Shown piece after piece: positions 1 to 7,336 of a DNA stretch of 64,000 bases. The stretch is from the NCBI GenBank assembly GCA_025454915.1, contig JALONN010000003.1, positions 649,164 to 713,163 of the forward strand. The letters are read 5' to 3'. How positions within the stretch are numbered: position 1 is the first letter of the stretch; every line of letters starts with the position of its first letter. The position numbers and the translations under genes are program-made. The notes below the pieces were generated by a model that made no database searches, was not told where the DNA came from, and saw only the letters and a program-made list of their open reading frames with translations. The stretch comes from Raineya sp. GTDB lineage: Bacteria; Bacteroidota; Bacteroidia; Cytophagales; Thermonemataceae.

Positions 1-177
1 ATTACCACTTGTATTATTTCTTTTACCCTTATCAGTATTAATGTTGGGTTTACAGAGAAATTTTTGCAAACATGGCTCAAATCGTGGCTGATAGCCTACT
101 TGGTTGTTATTCCAGCTATTTTATTCATAGCACCAAGAGTGCAAGCCTTTGTCAATAAGCATTTTACAGATAACTAA
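1..177 (+). CDS. DUF2798 family membrane protein, C-terminal part
   Basis: An open frame enters from the left edge and stops at TAA 175-177, leaving 58 residues; it is too short and open-ended to show as a full ORF. The end carries a hydrophobic segment with the pattern WLKSWLIAYLVVIPAILFIAPRV, followed by a short charged tail. The W-hydrophobic-P-A-APRV pattern is typical of the second half of DUF2798 proteins, small two-helix inner-membrane proteins of unknown role. The start lies outside the window. Confidence 0.7.
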   Translation: MTTCIISFTLISINVGFTEKFLQTWLKSWLIAYLVVIPAILFIAPRVQAFVNKHFTDN

Positions 178-200
178 AATTTACTTCAACCAGCTTTTTT

Positions 201-728
201 ATGAAAATAGATTTTTTAAAAACAGACAAAAAAGAGTCATTCAAGACTTGGCGTTTTAGAACGCTTATGAACTGGTATCCGATGTATTTTGGTACAGGCG
301 GAAAAATTTTATTTTGGTCTGATGACAGCAAAGAAGTGCATTTAAGGCTCAAATTAAGCCTCTGGACATACAATTATGTAGGGACGATTTTTGGAGGCAG
401 TATGTTTGCAGCCTCTGACCCTTTCTATATGATTATGCTGATGAATAATCTGGGCAAAGATTATGTTGTTTGGGATAAAACGGCTCAAATACGTTTTAGA
501 AAGCCTGCCAAACAAACGCTGTATGCCAAATATACTTTAGATACTCCCCTACTCGATTCCATCAGACAAGAAATTGCTGAAAAACAGGAAATTGATAAAA
601 TTTTTAAAATACAGTGGGTTGATAAAAATGGTGTGGTTCATTCGGAGATTGAAAGAGCCTGTTACATTGCCAATAAAGAATTTTATCAGCAGAAAAAAGG
701 ATTTGTACAAACAGCCAAATTTGCCTAA
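201..728 (+). CDS. DUF4442 hotdog-fold protein, copy 1
   Basis: This 175-residue protein fits DUF4442, a hotdog-fold family related to acyl-CoA thioesterases; substrate unknown. The family core is intact: NYVGTIFGGSMFAASDP (about residues 59-75), then NLGKDYVVWDK and an IRFRKPAK strand. It starts at ATG 201, 23 bases after the preceding DUF2798 stop. A diverged paralogue follows 21 bases downstream on the same strand, so the two are probably cotranscribed. Function as a thioesterase is inferred from the fold only. Confidence 0.8.
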   Translation: MKIDFLKTDKKESFKTWRFRTLMNWYPMYFGTGGKILFWSDDSKEVHLRLKLSLWTYNYVGTIFGGSMFAASDPFYMIMLMNNLGKDYVVWDKTAQIRFRKPAKQTLYAKYTLDTPLLDSIRQEIAEKQEIDKIFKIQWVDKNGVVHSEIERACYIANKEFYQQKKGFVQTAKFA

Positions 729-749
729 AACCTTTAAAAACAACCAGCT

Positions 750-1253
750 ATGAAAAAACATTGGTATCGCATGAAGCTCAATTGGTGGCTTCTGTTACAC
801 AGGAAAAATGCTTGGATTAGCTCCATTTCTGATAATTATTGTGAACTCTCTCTCAAGGTTTTGATGAATCGGTTTACACCTCAGTATTATGGCTCTATGG
901 CACCTGTCGCCATGCTTGAGGCAACAGATGTGATTTATGAATGGTTGCTTTTAAAGAATCTGGGCAAAGATTATGTTGTTTGTAGTAAAGAAACCCATAT
1001 TAAAAATATCAGACCTGCCAAACAAAGTTTATATGCTCATTTCGTTATCAATCCATTCTTCGTGTTTGATATTATCGAAAAAGTAGAGCATTGGCAGGAG
1101 CATGAATTTAGTTTCTGGATTACCCTCAAAGACAAACAAGATAAAATCTATGCCCAAATTGAAAAAACAATTTATGTAGCTCGAAAAGATTTTTATAAAA
1201 TCCGTCAGGCTCATGCTCAATACGAAAGCATAATCAGTGAAATGATTAGTTAG
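750..1253 (+). CDS. DUF4442-like protein, diverged copy 2
   Basis: This 167-residue protein is a paralogue of the gene just upstream. Both share NLGKDYVV, an (I/K)xxRPAKQ(T/S)LYA segment and an ending with (R/K)xxYxA(N/R)K(E/D)FY. The central GTIFGGSMFAASDP of copy 1 is replaced by YGSMAPVAMLEATD, so the glycine-rich turn that normally lies at the thioester site is lost. A 26-base stretch (957-982) is identical to copy 1 (447-472). It may be a non-catalytic partner in a heterodimer. Its last 8 bases overlap the convergent cytochrome gene. Confidence 0.65.
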   Translation: MKKHWYRMKLNWWLLLHRKNAWISSISDNYCELSLKVLMNRFTPQYYGSMAPVAMLEATDVIYEWLLLKNLGKDYVVCSKETHIKNIRPAKQSLYAHFVINPFFVFDIIEKVEHWQEHEFSFWITLKDKQDKIYAQIEKTIYVARKDFYKIRQAHAQYESIISEMIS

Positions 1254-1767
1254 TTTCTTTGATATTGAGTTTCTTTATTTTTTTGATGGGTCCGGGGCAG
1301 TGGCTCTGATGGCATGTCACACAATTCTGAATCACGATATCAAACTGTTTGATACGTTTTTTCTCATCTTTTTCTTCGTAAAGCCTATTGAGGTTATCCT
1401 CAAAGGCTTTTGCCATATCAGGGAATGCCTCTGTTTTGGTGTCTTTATCTGTGGGTGTGGCAGCATGCAAATATCTGAATTTCTCTCTGAAATCTGGAGG
1501 TAATTTTCCTTCCAAAACAGCCTTCTTAATGGTTTCAGAGTCATCATACATTTCACGCATCAAAACGGATAGTTCACTACCACCATTAGGATAAATGGTA
1601 GAGTCGGTGTATTTGGCATAATTGAGTTTAGGTTTTGAGATTTCCTGTTTGTTCTCTGTTTGGGCAGAGTCTTTTTTGACAGTTTCTTTTGTTTCGGTTT
1701 GGTTTTGGCAATTATGAAACACAGCCAAACTAAAAAGACCAAATGCTAAAATGTATAGAAATTTCAT
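1246..1767 (-). CDS. Cytochrome c'-like heme lipoprotein
   Basis: A 173-residue exported protein. The N-terminus is a lipoprotein signal with lipidation Cys20 (LAVFHNC), followed by a charged linker rich in K, E and T. A single c-type heme motif, C149-V-T-C152-H153, lies close to the C-terminus, and the body is predicted helical. This layout is that of cytochrome c'/c-556-like proteins, where the CXXCH sits in the last helix. It is probably a periplasmic, membrane-anchored electron carrier or gas-binding protein. It converges on and overlaps the DUF4442 copy 2 by 8 bases. Confidence 0.7.
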   Translation of the reverse strand: MKFLYILAFGLFSLAVFHNCQNQTETKETVKKDSAQTENKQEISKPKLNYAKYTDSTIYPNGGSELSVLMREMYDDSETIKKAVLEGKLPPDFREKFRYLHAATPTDKDTKTEAFPDMAKAFEDNLNRLYEEKDEKKRIKQFDIVIQNCVTCHQSHCPGPIKKIKKLNIKETN

Positions 1768-1777
1768 AAAAAAATAT

Positions 1778-1812
1778 TTAAAAAACCTTTACAGATTTAT
1801 TCTATAAAGGTT
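1778..1812 (-). terminator. Terminator of the DUF4920 gene
   Basis: Inverted repeat AACCTTTA (1784-1791) with TAAAGGTT (1805-1812) and a 13-base loop. Read on the minus strand it is followed by TTTT and AT-rich sequence. It lies 28 bases past the DUF4920 stop and before the cytochrome gene start. Confidence 0.55.
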
Positions 1813-1839
1813 CTGGTAAGAAATAAACTCTACTTAAAA

Positions 1840-2283
1840 TTATTTAATGATTACACCTTTTGCCTCAAAAGAGATTTCTTCTTTGGGTTGTGTAATTTTT
1901 GCAATTTCTTCTTTAGATTTCTTAGCATCTTCAGCATAATGCTTCAAAGTTGCTACATCAATGGTTTCTTTAGAAGCTACCCCTTCTATAACTACTTGCT
2001 TACCAGCAGCATCTTTAGGAACAAAGAAAGCATAATCTTTAAATTTCACTCTCATTTTCTGACCGTTTCCTAAGTCTAATTGCATCCAACAGCCTTTTTT
2101 CTGACATACCGACTCAATTTTCCCTGTGAGTTTAGTATCTAAAGTTTTTTTGCCCTGCATCAGTTTAGGAAGCTCTGCTACAGCTACAGCATTGGTTTCT
2201 GTAATTTTCTCTCCATATTGTTTTTGAGCCATTACCCAAGAAGATACTAAAAATAAAGCGAAGGCAACTACTAATTTTTTCAT
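1840..2283 (-). CDS. DUF4920 exported protein
   Basis: A protein of 147 residues when started at ATG 2283, which puts the signal peptide MKKLVVAFALFLVSSWVMAQ at the front; an upstream ATG at 2331 would bury it. The mature part carries the DUF4920 features: YGEKI, a SVCQKKGCWMQL motif with two cysteines, and AFFVPKDAAGK. The family is common in Bacteroidota, periplasmic or lipoprotein, with an OB-like fold and no known function. The C-x3-GCW pair could bind metal or form a disulfide; that is inference. Confidence 0.8.
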   Translation of the reverse strand: MKKLVVAFALFLVSSWVMAQKQYGEKITETNAVAVAELPKLMQGKKTLDTKLTGKIESVCQKKGCWMQLDLGNGQKMRVKFKDYAFFVPKDAAGKQVVIEGVASKETIDVATLKHYAEDAKKSKEEIAKITQPKEEISFEAKGVIIK

Positions 2284-2435
2284 GGTAAATAAATACTTTT
2301 TTAGTTTGAACATTTGTAACTTTAACGTCATTTGTTTTTAAAAAATTCTAAAAAGAATAAAAACTTATCAAATTTGGAACTATTCTAAATCTGAATACAA
2401 CTTATGTACCAATTTTGTTTATATCAGATATTTAT

Positions 2436-2454
2436 GGTTTCATAAAGTGAAACC
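2436..2454 (+). promoter_or_regulatory. Inverted repeat upstream of lipoprotein gene
   Basis: Perfect 7-bp inverted repeat GGTTTCA/TGAAACC with a 5-base spacer in the 254-base gap between divergent genes. A TAGTTTTG box (2497-2504), matching the Bacteroidota -7 consensus, lies downstream but without a well-spaced -33 TTG. The repeat could be an operator or a small hairpin; the evidence is structural only. Confidence 0.3.
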
Positions 2455-2537
2455 AGCAATTAATGAAAAAATGGCTTTATTTTTGTTGAACTAGGTTAGT
2501 TTTGTAAATCTATAACTTTTTAATTTTTTATTTTTCA

Positions 2538-3389
2538 ATGATAACCAGACTATTATTATGTATTCTATGTGTTTTTCTGATGAATAGTTGTACACAGACT
2601 CAGGAGAAGGAAACACAAGAAAAAGAAGATACTGTTGCTTCTGGCATCCCTTCAGATACTTCATCTTCTAAAACAGAAGACCCTGAACTCGAAGAGGTTA
2701 AAATAAATGATGCTCAGAAAAAAGGTGTGATGCTCAATATCATCAGGCAGTATTGTCAGAGTATTGCTGAAAAAGACTATAAAAAACTGGAATCTTTGTT
2801 TGCAGACTCTGTTAGTCAATATACATTTTTAAAGAATACAACCAAAGAGCAGATTGCTCTGGAAATGAAGCGTTTTTATGCAGGGAAAAAAGATATTCGA
2901 CTGATAGCAGATTATGGTGAAATGAAAATTAAAGACTATACACTAAGTATCCCTATTTTTATTTCTTGGGAAAAATACAAGTCAGATGTACAAGCTGAAA
3001 TCACATTTGATAAAGCCTTCAATATCACTTTTTTTATAGAAAAACCATACTTCAAAGTAAAAGAAAGTGACAAAATAAAAAATTGGGCTGGTAAATATGT
3101 GATTGAGAGTGGCAGACAAGAAGAAGCATTTTTAGAAATTACGGCTATTAGTGCCAAAAAACTGGAGTTTAGTGTTCGTCTTGCTGATAATGGAGACTGT
3201 AAAGGTACAAAATTTGAGGGCACTGCCATTATTTTATCAGATACAGAAGCTTCTACTACTGAATCAGAAGACTGTAAAATGTCTTTTATTCTTGAAAAAG
3301 ACCAAATTACACTCAAAGAAGTACCCGGTTGTACTGCACATAAAATAGCATGTAGTTTTGAAGGTATCTATATGAAAAAGAGCAAATAG
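2538..3389 (+). CDS. Hypothetical lipoprotein
   Basis: A 283-residue protein not recognised as a named family. The first 18 residues form a lipoprotein signal with lipobox LMNSC, then an E/T/S-rich linker (about 20-55). Residues about 65-175 look like a SnoaL/NTF2-like alpha-beta domain, with a helix (IIRQYCQSIAEKDYKKLESLF) then strands. The last third holds cysteines at DNGDCKGTKF, SEDCKMSF and VPGCTAHKIAC, suggesting disulfides or a metal site in a lipocalin-like domain. A terminator follows, so it is probably a single-gene unit. Confidence 0.7.
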   Translation: MITRLLLCILCVFLMNSCTQTQEKETQEKEDTVASGIPSDTSSSKTEDPELEEVKINDAQKKGVMLNIIRQYCQSIAEKDYKKLESLFADSVSQYTFLKNTTKEQIALEMKRFYAGKKDIRLIADYGEMKIKDYTLSIPIFISWEKYKSDVQAEITFDKAFNITFFIEKPYFKVKESDKIKNWAGKYVIESGRQEEAFLEITAISAKKLEFSVRLADNGDCKGTKFEGTAIILSDTEASTTESEDCKMSFILEKDQITLKEVPGCTAHKIACSFEGIYMKKSK

Positions 3390-3432
3390 AGAAAAATATA
3401 TTATAAAATATAGTTTTGTAGTGATAGAAAAG

Positions 3433-3458
3433 CATTTCCTTTTGGGAAATGTTTTTTT
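3433..3458 (+). terminator. Terminator of the lipoprotein gene
   Basis: CATTTCC (3433-3439) pairs with GGAAATG (3445-3451), followed by seven T residues (3452-3458). It lies 44 bases after the lipoprotein stop. Confidence 0.75.
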
Positions 3459-3512
3459 GTTTGGGGACAAAAGTTAAATTGCTTTTTTTAGCATAAAAAA
3501 TAAAATGATACC

Positions 3513-3935
3513 ATGAATATATCAATCAAAGAGATTATAAAATGGGGTACTCAACATCCCAAAAAACTTTTTAAGATTGATGGAATTGGTGCTATTGCGT
3601 CTGCTGTATTATTAGGGATTGTGCTAGTTGAGTTTGAGCCATTTTTTGGCATTCCGAAATCAGTTTTGTACTTTCTAGCCTTGTTACCTTGCTTGTTTAC
3701 TGGTTACGATTTTTACTGCTGTTTCATACTTAGAAAAAATATAACACCTTTTTTGAAGGGTATTGCATATACAAATCTCATATACTGTTGTTTATCTTTA
3801 GGGCTTACTTTCTACCATAGAAATAGCACCACAGTTCTAGGCTGGATGTATATCATAACAGAATGTATCATTATTATTCTGCTTGTAAGGATTGAGCTGG
3901 AAGTTGCAAAACGTATATCTACTCCTATTCATTAG
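3513..3935 (+). CDS. Four-helix membrane protein, unknown
   Basis: A 140-residue protein with four predicted membrane helices (about 25-45, 50-72, 83-103 and 108-130). Charged residues sit in the loops, and there is a YDFYCCF motif after helix 2. The start ATG 3513 follows the upstream terminator by 54 bases. I do not recognise a family. Its length and segment pattern resemble small conserved inner-membrane proteins found in Bacteroidota. No operon partner: the next gene is 188 bases away. Confidence 0.6.
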   Translation: MNISIKEIIKWGTQHPKKLFKIDGIGAIASAVLLGIVLVEFEPFFGIPKSVLYFLALLPCLFTGYDFYCCFILRKNITPFLKGIAYTNLIYCCLSLGLTFYHRNSTTVLGWMYIITECIIIILLVRIELEVAKRISTPIH

Positions 3936-4001
3936 AATACACATGAAGCTGAAAAATGCTTGAATAAATTTGATAAGTATTTGTACCTAATTAAATAACA
4001 G

Positions 4002-4075
4002 AAATCTTATTAGGTTTTCAAAATGATTTTATTTATTGATTAACAAATATTTACAAAAAAAACCTATAAGGTTTT
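4002..4075 (+). repeat. Interspersed repeat with palindromic ends, copy A
   Basis: The left arm AAATCTTATTAGGTTTT (4002-4018) and right arm AAAACCTATAAGGTTTT (4059-4075, itself a 17-base palindrome) flank a core TTATTGATTAACAAATATT (4033-4051). The same order, reverse-complemented, occurs at 21117-21199, with 17 of 19 core bases identical. It lies in the 188-base gap between two membrane-protein genes. No coding capacity. Confidence 0.55.
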
Positions 4076-4123
4076 AATATAAATTAAATGCTTCTCCTTA
4101 CTTATTAAAATAAACTACGGCTT

Positions 4124-4519
4124 ATGTCTCTTCGAAATCATTTGCATTTATTATACCTTTCAACAACATTTTGGACTTGGTTTTTTCTAGGAGGATTATG
4201 GACAAACTACTATCAAGACCTAAGCTTCATCAATGCCCTGATATTTATAATGATATTTCCTACACTGATTTTTATATTTGTGGGGAAAGGTCTTTTAAAA
4301 TCGATTGCCAAAACAAACTATTTGAAAGCTGCCTTTATAAGTGCTTCATATTTTGCCTTTGTACTCTTATTATATGATTTTATTTACTTAAAACTATATT
4401 TAGGCAAAACCTTTAATTATTTGATTGATTATTGGTACTTAACATTTTTTTCTCCTATACCATATATTATTTTACTTCCAATAGGGCGTTATTTAGACAA
4501 AAAAGAGTCAGAAACTTAA
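4124..4519 (+). CDS. Four-helix membrane protein, unknown
   Basis: A 131-residue, highly hydrophobic protein with four likely membrane helices (about 10-27, 34-53, 68-90 and 103-122) and a basic/acidic tail DKKESET. No family recognised. The gene starts at ATG 4124 and ends 12 bases before the RibD/DHFR-like gene; with the SRPBCC gene after it this looks like a three-gene operon. Its part in that unit is unknown. Confidence 0.6.
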   Translation: MSLRNHLHLLYLSTTFWTWFFLGGLWTNYYQDLSFINALIFIMIFPTLIFIFVGKGLLKSIAKTNYLKAAFISASYFAFVLLLYDFIYLKLYLGKTFNYLIDYWYLTFFSPIPYIILLPIGRYLDKKESET

Positions 4520-4531
4520 AATTTAGCCATT

Positions 4532-5071
4532 ATGAGAAAGATAGTTTATTACGTTGCCAGTTCATTAGATGGATTTATTGCTGGTTTTAATGATGATATA
4601 AGTGGTTTTGTAGGAGCAGGTAATGGTGTTGACAAGTATTTAGCAGATTTAGCAAATTTTGATACTGTTATCATGGGCAGGAAAACCTATGAATTTGGGT
4701 ATCAGTATGGACTACAAGCTGGGCAACCTGCTTATCCTCATATGAATCACTATATTTTCTCAGAAAGTTTAAATTTTGAGAATCCAGACTCTAAAGTTCA
4801 AGTGAAAAAAATGGATATTAGTGAAATTGAAGCCCTAAAAAATCAAAACGGAACAGATATTTATTTATGTGGTGGTGGATTGTTTGCTGGCTGGCTCTTG
4901 GATAATCAAAAAATTGATATTCTCAAACTTAAACTCAATCCTCTGATTTTAGGCAGAGGTATCAAATTGTTTGGAGAATCCTCTAAAAAATATAGCCTAA
5001 ATCTTTTAGACACACAATCTTATGAAAACAGCTTACAGATTATGACCTATCAAATTCAATATGAACGCTAA
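4532..5071 (+). CDS. Dihydrofolate reductase family (RibD C-terminal-like) protein
   Basis: A 179-residue protein of the RibD C-terminal/DHFR-like superfamily. The signature features are VASSLDGFIAG near the N-terminus, DTVIMGRKTYE (about 44-54), an IYLCGGGLFAGWLL nucleotide-binding segment (about 110-123) and LNPLILGRGIKLFG near the end. Members are NADPH-dependent reductases of mostly unknown substrate, often called YwjB/YyaP-like. It is not the folate-pathway FolA type nor full-length RibD. It sits between the membrane gene (12 bases) and the SRPBCC gene (27 bases). Confidence 0.85.
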   Translation: MRKIVYYVASSLDGFIAGFNDDISGFVGAGNGVDKYLADLANFDTVIMGRKTYEFGYQYGLQAGQPAYPHMNHYIFSESLNFENPDSKVQVKKMDISEIEALKNQNGTDIYLCGGGLFAGWLLDNQKIDILKLKLNPLILGRGIKLFGESSKKYSLNLLDTQSYENSLQIMTYQIQYER

Positions 5072-5098
5072 AACTAATTTATTTCAGCCTATCCAATT

Positions 5099-5566
5099 AT
5101 GAACACAAATATAAAAATTGATGGATTCAAAATTATTTCAAGAGATTTATCAACTGTATTTCAATATGTTGCCAATCTTGAAAATGATAAATTTTGGAGA
5201 AAAGAGATAAACTCTACATCCATGAATGCCAAACCTCAAATCAACACTTTGGCAGTTGAGGACTCTTTTTTATCAAAAAAAGTACCTCATCATATATTAA
5301 ATCTTGTTTGTACTGAGTATATTGAAGAGAATAAAATCGTTTATCAGACTGTGCCAGAGTCTCCATTCTTTCTAAAAAGTATTAGAATTGTAGAAGCTAT
5401 TTCAGAGCAAGAAACTAAGTTTTTGTACCATATTGAGTTTGACAAAAACATTGTAAAACATGGGTTGGGTTTCATGTTACCTACTTTTTTAATTAGATAT
5501 GTAGCCAAACAGGATATGAAAAAATACCTAAACAAATTAAAAATAATTCTTGAAACACCTCATTAG
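5099..5566 (+). CDS. SRPBCC-fold protein
   Basis: A 155-residue protein with the START/SRPBCC layout. An N-terminal strand-helix (GFKIISRDLSTVFQYVANLENDKFW) comes first, then a run of beta-strands and a long C-terminal helix (IRYVAKQDMKKYLNKLKIIL). These helix-grip proteins bind hydrophobic ligands or act as cyclases/dehydratases; no catalytic residue can be assigned here. Downstream of the RibD-like gene by 27 bases and probably cotranscribed. Confidence 0.65.
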   Translation: MNTNIKIDGFKIISRDLSTVFQYVANLENDKFWRKEINSTSMNAKPQINTLAVEDSFLSKKVPHHILNLVCTEYIEENKIVYQTVPESPFFLKSIRIVEAISEQETKFLYHIEFDKNIVKHGLGFMLPTFLIRYVAKQDMKKYLNKLKIILETPH

Positions 5567-5645
5567 AACATTCACTATACACTTAAATAGTGTTATGAGA
5601 TTGACGACCAAAAATCTTACAGCACTATTCCAATAAATATCAATT

Positions 5646-6077
5646 ATGTTTTTAAAAAACTTTTCTATAAGTGATGATTTCATTAACCTCAATTATGAGG
5701 GAGAGTATTTTGATTTGCATAATAATTTTGAACTTACTAACATAATATCCAATCAGGAACAAAAAACTATTTGTTTGATTTTTACAAAAGGAAATGGGAA
5801 TTGGATTCCTGAAAATAGTCCAAATTGCTTGATGTTATTATTTAAAAATGTTACTCAAGTGTATTACAAAGATCATGATATAAATTATCCATTAGAATGT
5901 ATCCATCAAGACCAATTTACCATCAATATGTTAGGTTTTTCGTTTGATGATAGTAACATCATGGATGGCGTGACTGATAATATTCCTAGAAAAGATTTGC
6001 CAGCATTACTTTGCATATTAGAAACAGGTAAGGCAATTAAAATTATTGCTGAAAGTGTAGAATTGTTTATAGAATAG
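5646..6077 (+). CDS. Hypothetical protein
   Basis: A 143-residue soluble protein without signal peptide or membrane segment, predicted mixed beta with one C-terminal helix. Notable segments are KGNGNWIPENSPNCLMLLFKNVTQVYYKDHD and LGFSFDDSNIMDG. I recognise no family. The start ATG 5646 is 79 bases after the SRPBCC stop. Single-gene unit, or the tail of the preceding operon. Confidence 0.55.
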   Translation: MFLKNFSISDDFINLNYEGEYFDLHNNFELTNIISNQEQKTICLIFTKGNGNWIPENSPNCLMLLFKNVTQVYYKDHDINYPLECIHQDQFTINMLGFSFDDSNIMDGVTDNIPRKDLPALLCILETGKAIKIIAESVELFIE

Positions 6078-6223
6078 TATAAATTATCTCATATTTACAA
6101 TTTACTCTTTCTCTTTTATCTCTAAATCTCATTTCTTACATCTCAAATCTTCTAATATTTTGAACTTTAAAATAAAAACCTTTAATTTACGGCTGATAAT
6201 TTTAGACTAAAAAAATATTTCAA

Positions 6224-7249
6224 ATGGAATTATACTTAGATTCTGCAGACATCAAAGAAATTGAAGAAGCATTCAAATTAGGCTTCTTGACTGGGCTTAC
6301 TACTACTCCTACATTTATGCACAGAGAAGGCATCACCGATGTAGATGCTATCATGCTTAAACTTTCTAAAATAGTTCCTGTATTGCAAGTAGAGGCTCTT
6401 GGCGATAATGCTGATGAAATTGTAAAAGAAGCAAAAAGATTAGTTAAAATTGGTTTACCTAAAGACAAAACTGTTTTCAAGATCCCTGTATCGTTGGAAG
6501 GTGTAAGAGCATGTAAACGCCTTACTGATGACGGTTTTATGGTAAACATTCACTTGGTTTATACTTTACAGCAGGCTTATATGGCTATGGCTGCTGGTGC
6601 TACATATGTATGTCCGCTTGTAGGTCGTCTGCAAGACCAAGGACATGATGCTTTGGGCTTGGTTCAACAATGTGTGGATGCTGTAAACTATTATGGTTAC
6701 AATTCTAAAATTATGTTTTCTTCTGTTCGTAACGTGGAACATGTACGCAATGCAATCAATGTAGGTGTACATACTGTTACTGTGCCTTGGAAAATCATGA
6801 AACAACTCACTGAAAATCATTTCACTACGTTAGGTACACAACAGTTTGAAGAGCATACTAAACTGATGACTAAGAAAGTAAAAGAGATTATCCGTAAAGA
6901 TAACCCTATGGTAAAACTTTCTGAAACTGTATTGGATGCAGTCGTACAAATGACTGAATCTGGTTTTGGAGCTGTTTCTGTGGTAGATGCTAAGAAGAAC
7001 TTGGTAGGTGTTTTCACAGATGGCGATTTACGCAGACAACTCAAAGAAAGTGGAAAGGATTTACTCAAGAAGAAAATGAGTGATTTCGAATACAAAACTC
7101 CTTTAACTATCGACTCTGAGGCTCTTTTGAATGATGCCTTACAAATATTTAAGCAAAAATCAGTAGATAACATCATCGTAACCGAAAAAGGAAAACTAAA
7201 AGGTATGGTAGATGTTCAAGATTTTATTGATTTAGGCTTAATGGGTTAA
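6224..7249 (+). CDS. Transaldolase/F6P-aldolase-like domain fused to KdsD-like CBS pair
   Basis: A 341-residue fusion. Residues 1-215 follow fructose-6-phosphate aldolase/small transaldolase: MELYLDSAD start with D6, catalytic Schiff-base lysine K86 in VFKIPVS, and SSVRN at 166-170. Two normally conserved active-site positions differ: the Asn of TTNP is Thr (TTTP, T28), and the Thr of the V-T-L strand is His (H110). Residues about 225-341 are two CBS motifs very like those of KdsD/KpsF, including GVFTDGDLRR (262-271) and MVDVQDF (328-334). CBS pairs usually sense nucleotides or sugar nucleotides. Genes on either side are unrelated, so the substrate is unknown. A hairpin follows the stop. Confidence 0.85.
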   Translation: MELYLDSADIKEIEEAFKLGFLTGLTTTPTFMHREGITDVDAIMLKLSKIVPVLQVEALGDNADEIVKEAKRLVKIGLPKDKTVFKIPVSLEGVRACKRLTDDGFMVNIHLVYTLQQAYMAMAAGATYVCPLVGRLQDQGHDALGLVQQCVDAVNYYGYNSKIMFSSVRNVEHVRNAINVGVHTVTVPWKIMKQLTENHFTTLGTQQFEEHTKLMTKKVKEIIRKDNPMVKLSETVLDAVVQMTESGFGAVSVVDAKKNLVGVFTDGDLRRQLKESGKDLLKKKMSDFEYKTPLTIDSEALLNDALQIFKQKSVDNIIVTEKGKLKGMVDVQDFIDLGLMG

Positions 7250-7265
7250 AACGATTAACTACCTG

Positions 7266-7293
7266 CTTTCCGAAAGGCTCTCCTTTCGGAAAG
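7266..7293 (+). terminator. Strong hairpin after the transaldolase-CBS gene
   Basis: Perfect 12-bp stem CTTTCCGAAAGG (7266-7277) / CCTTTCGGAAAG (7282-7293) with a CTCT loop, 17 bases after the stop. The following TCCCTTTG is only weakly T-rich, so it could be a terminator or an mRNA-stabilising hairpin. Confidence 0.6.
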
Positions 7294-7336
7294 TCCCTTT
7301 GTACAATTTCTTTGCCACTAAGCAACCTTATACACT

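Noticed and set aside
2283..2331. Upstream ATG of the DUF4920 gene
   Set aside because: It would hide the clear signal peptide that begins at 2283.
2936..3316. Minus-strand frame of 126 codons
   Set aside because: Antisense to the lipoprotein gene, which has signal peptide, lipobox and terminator.
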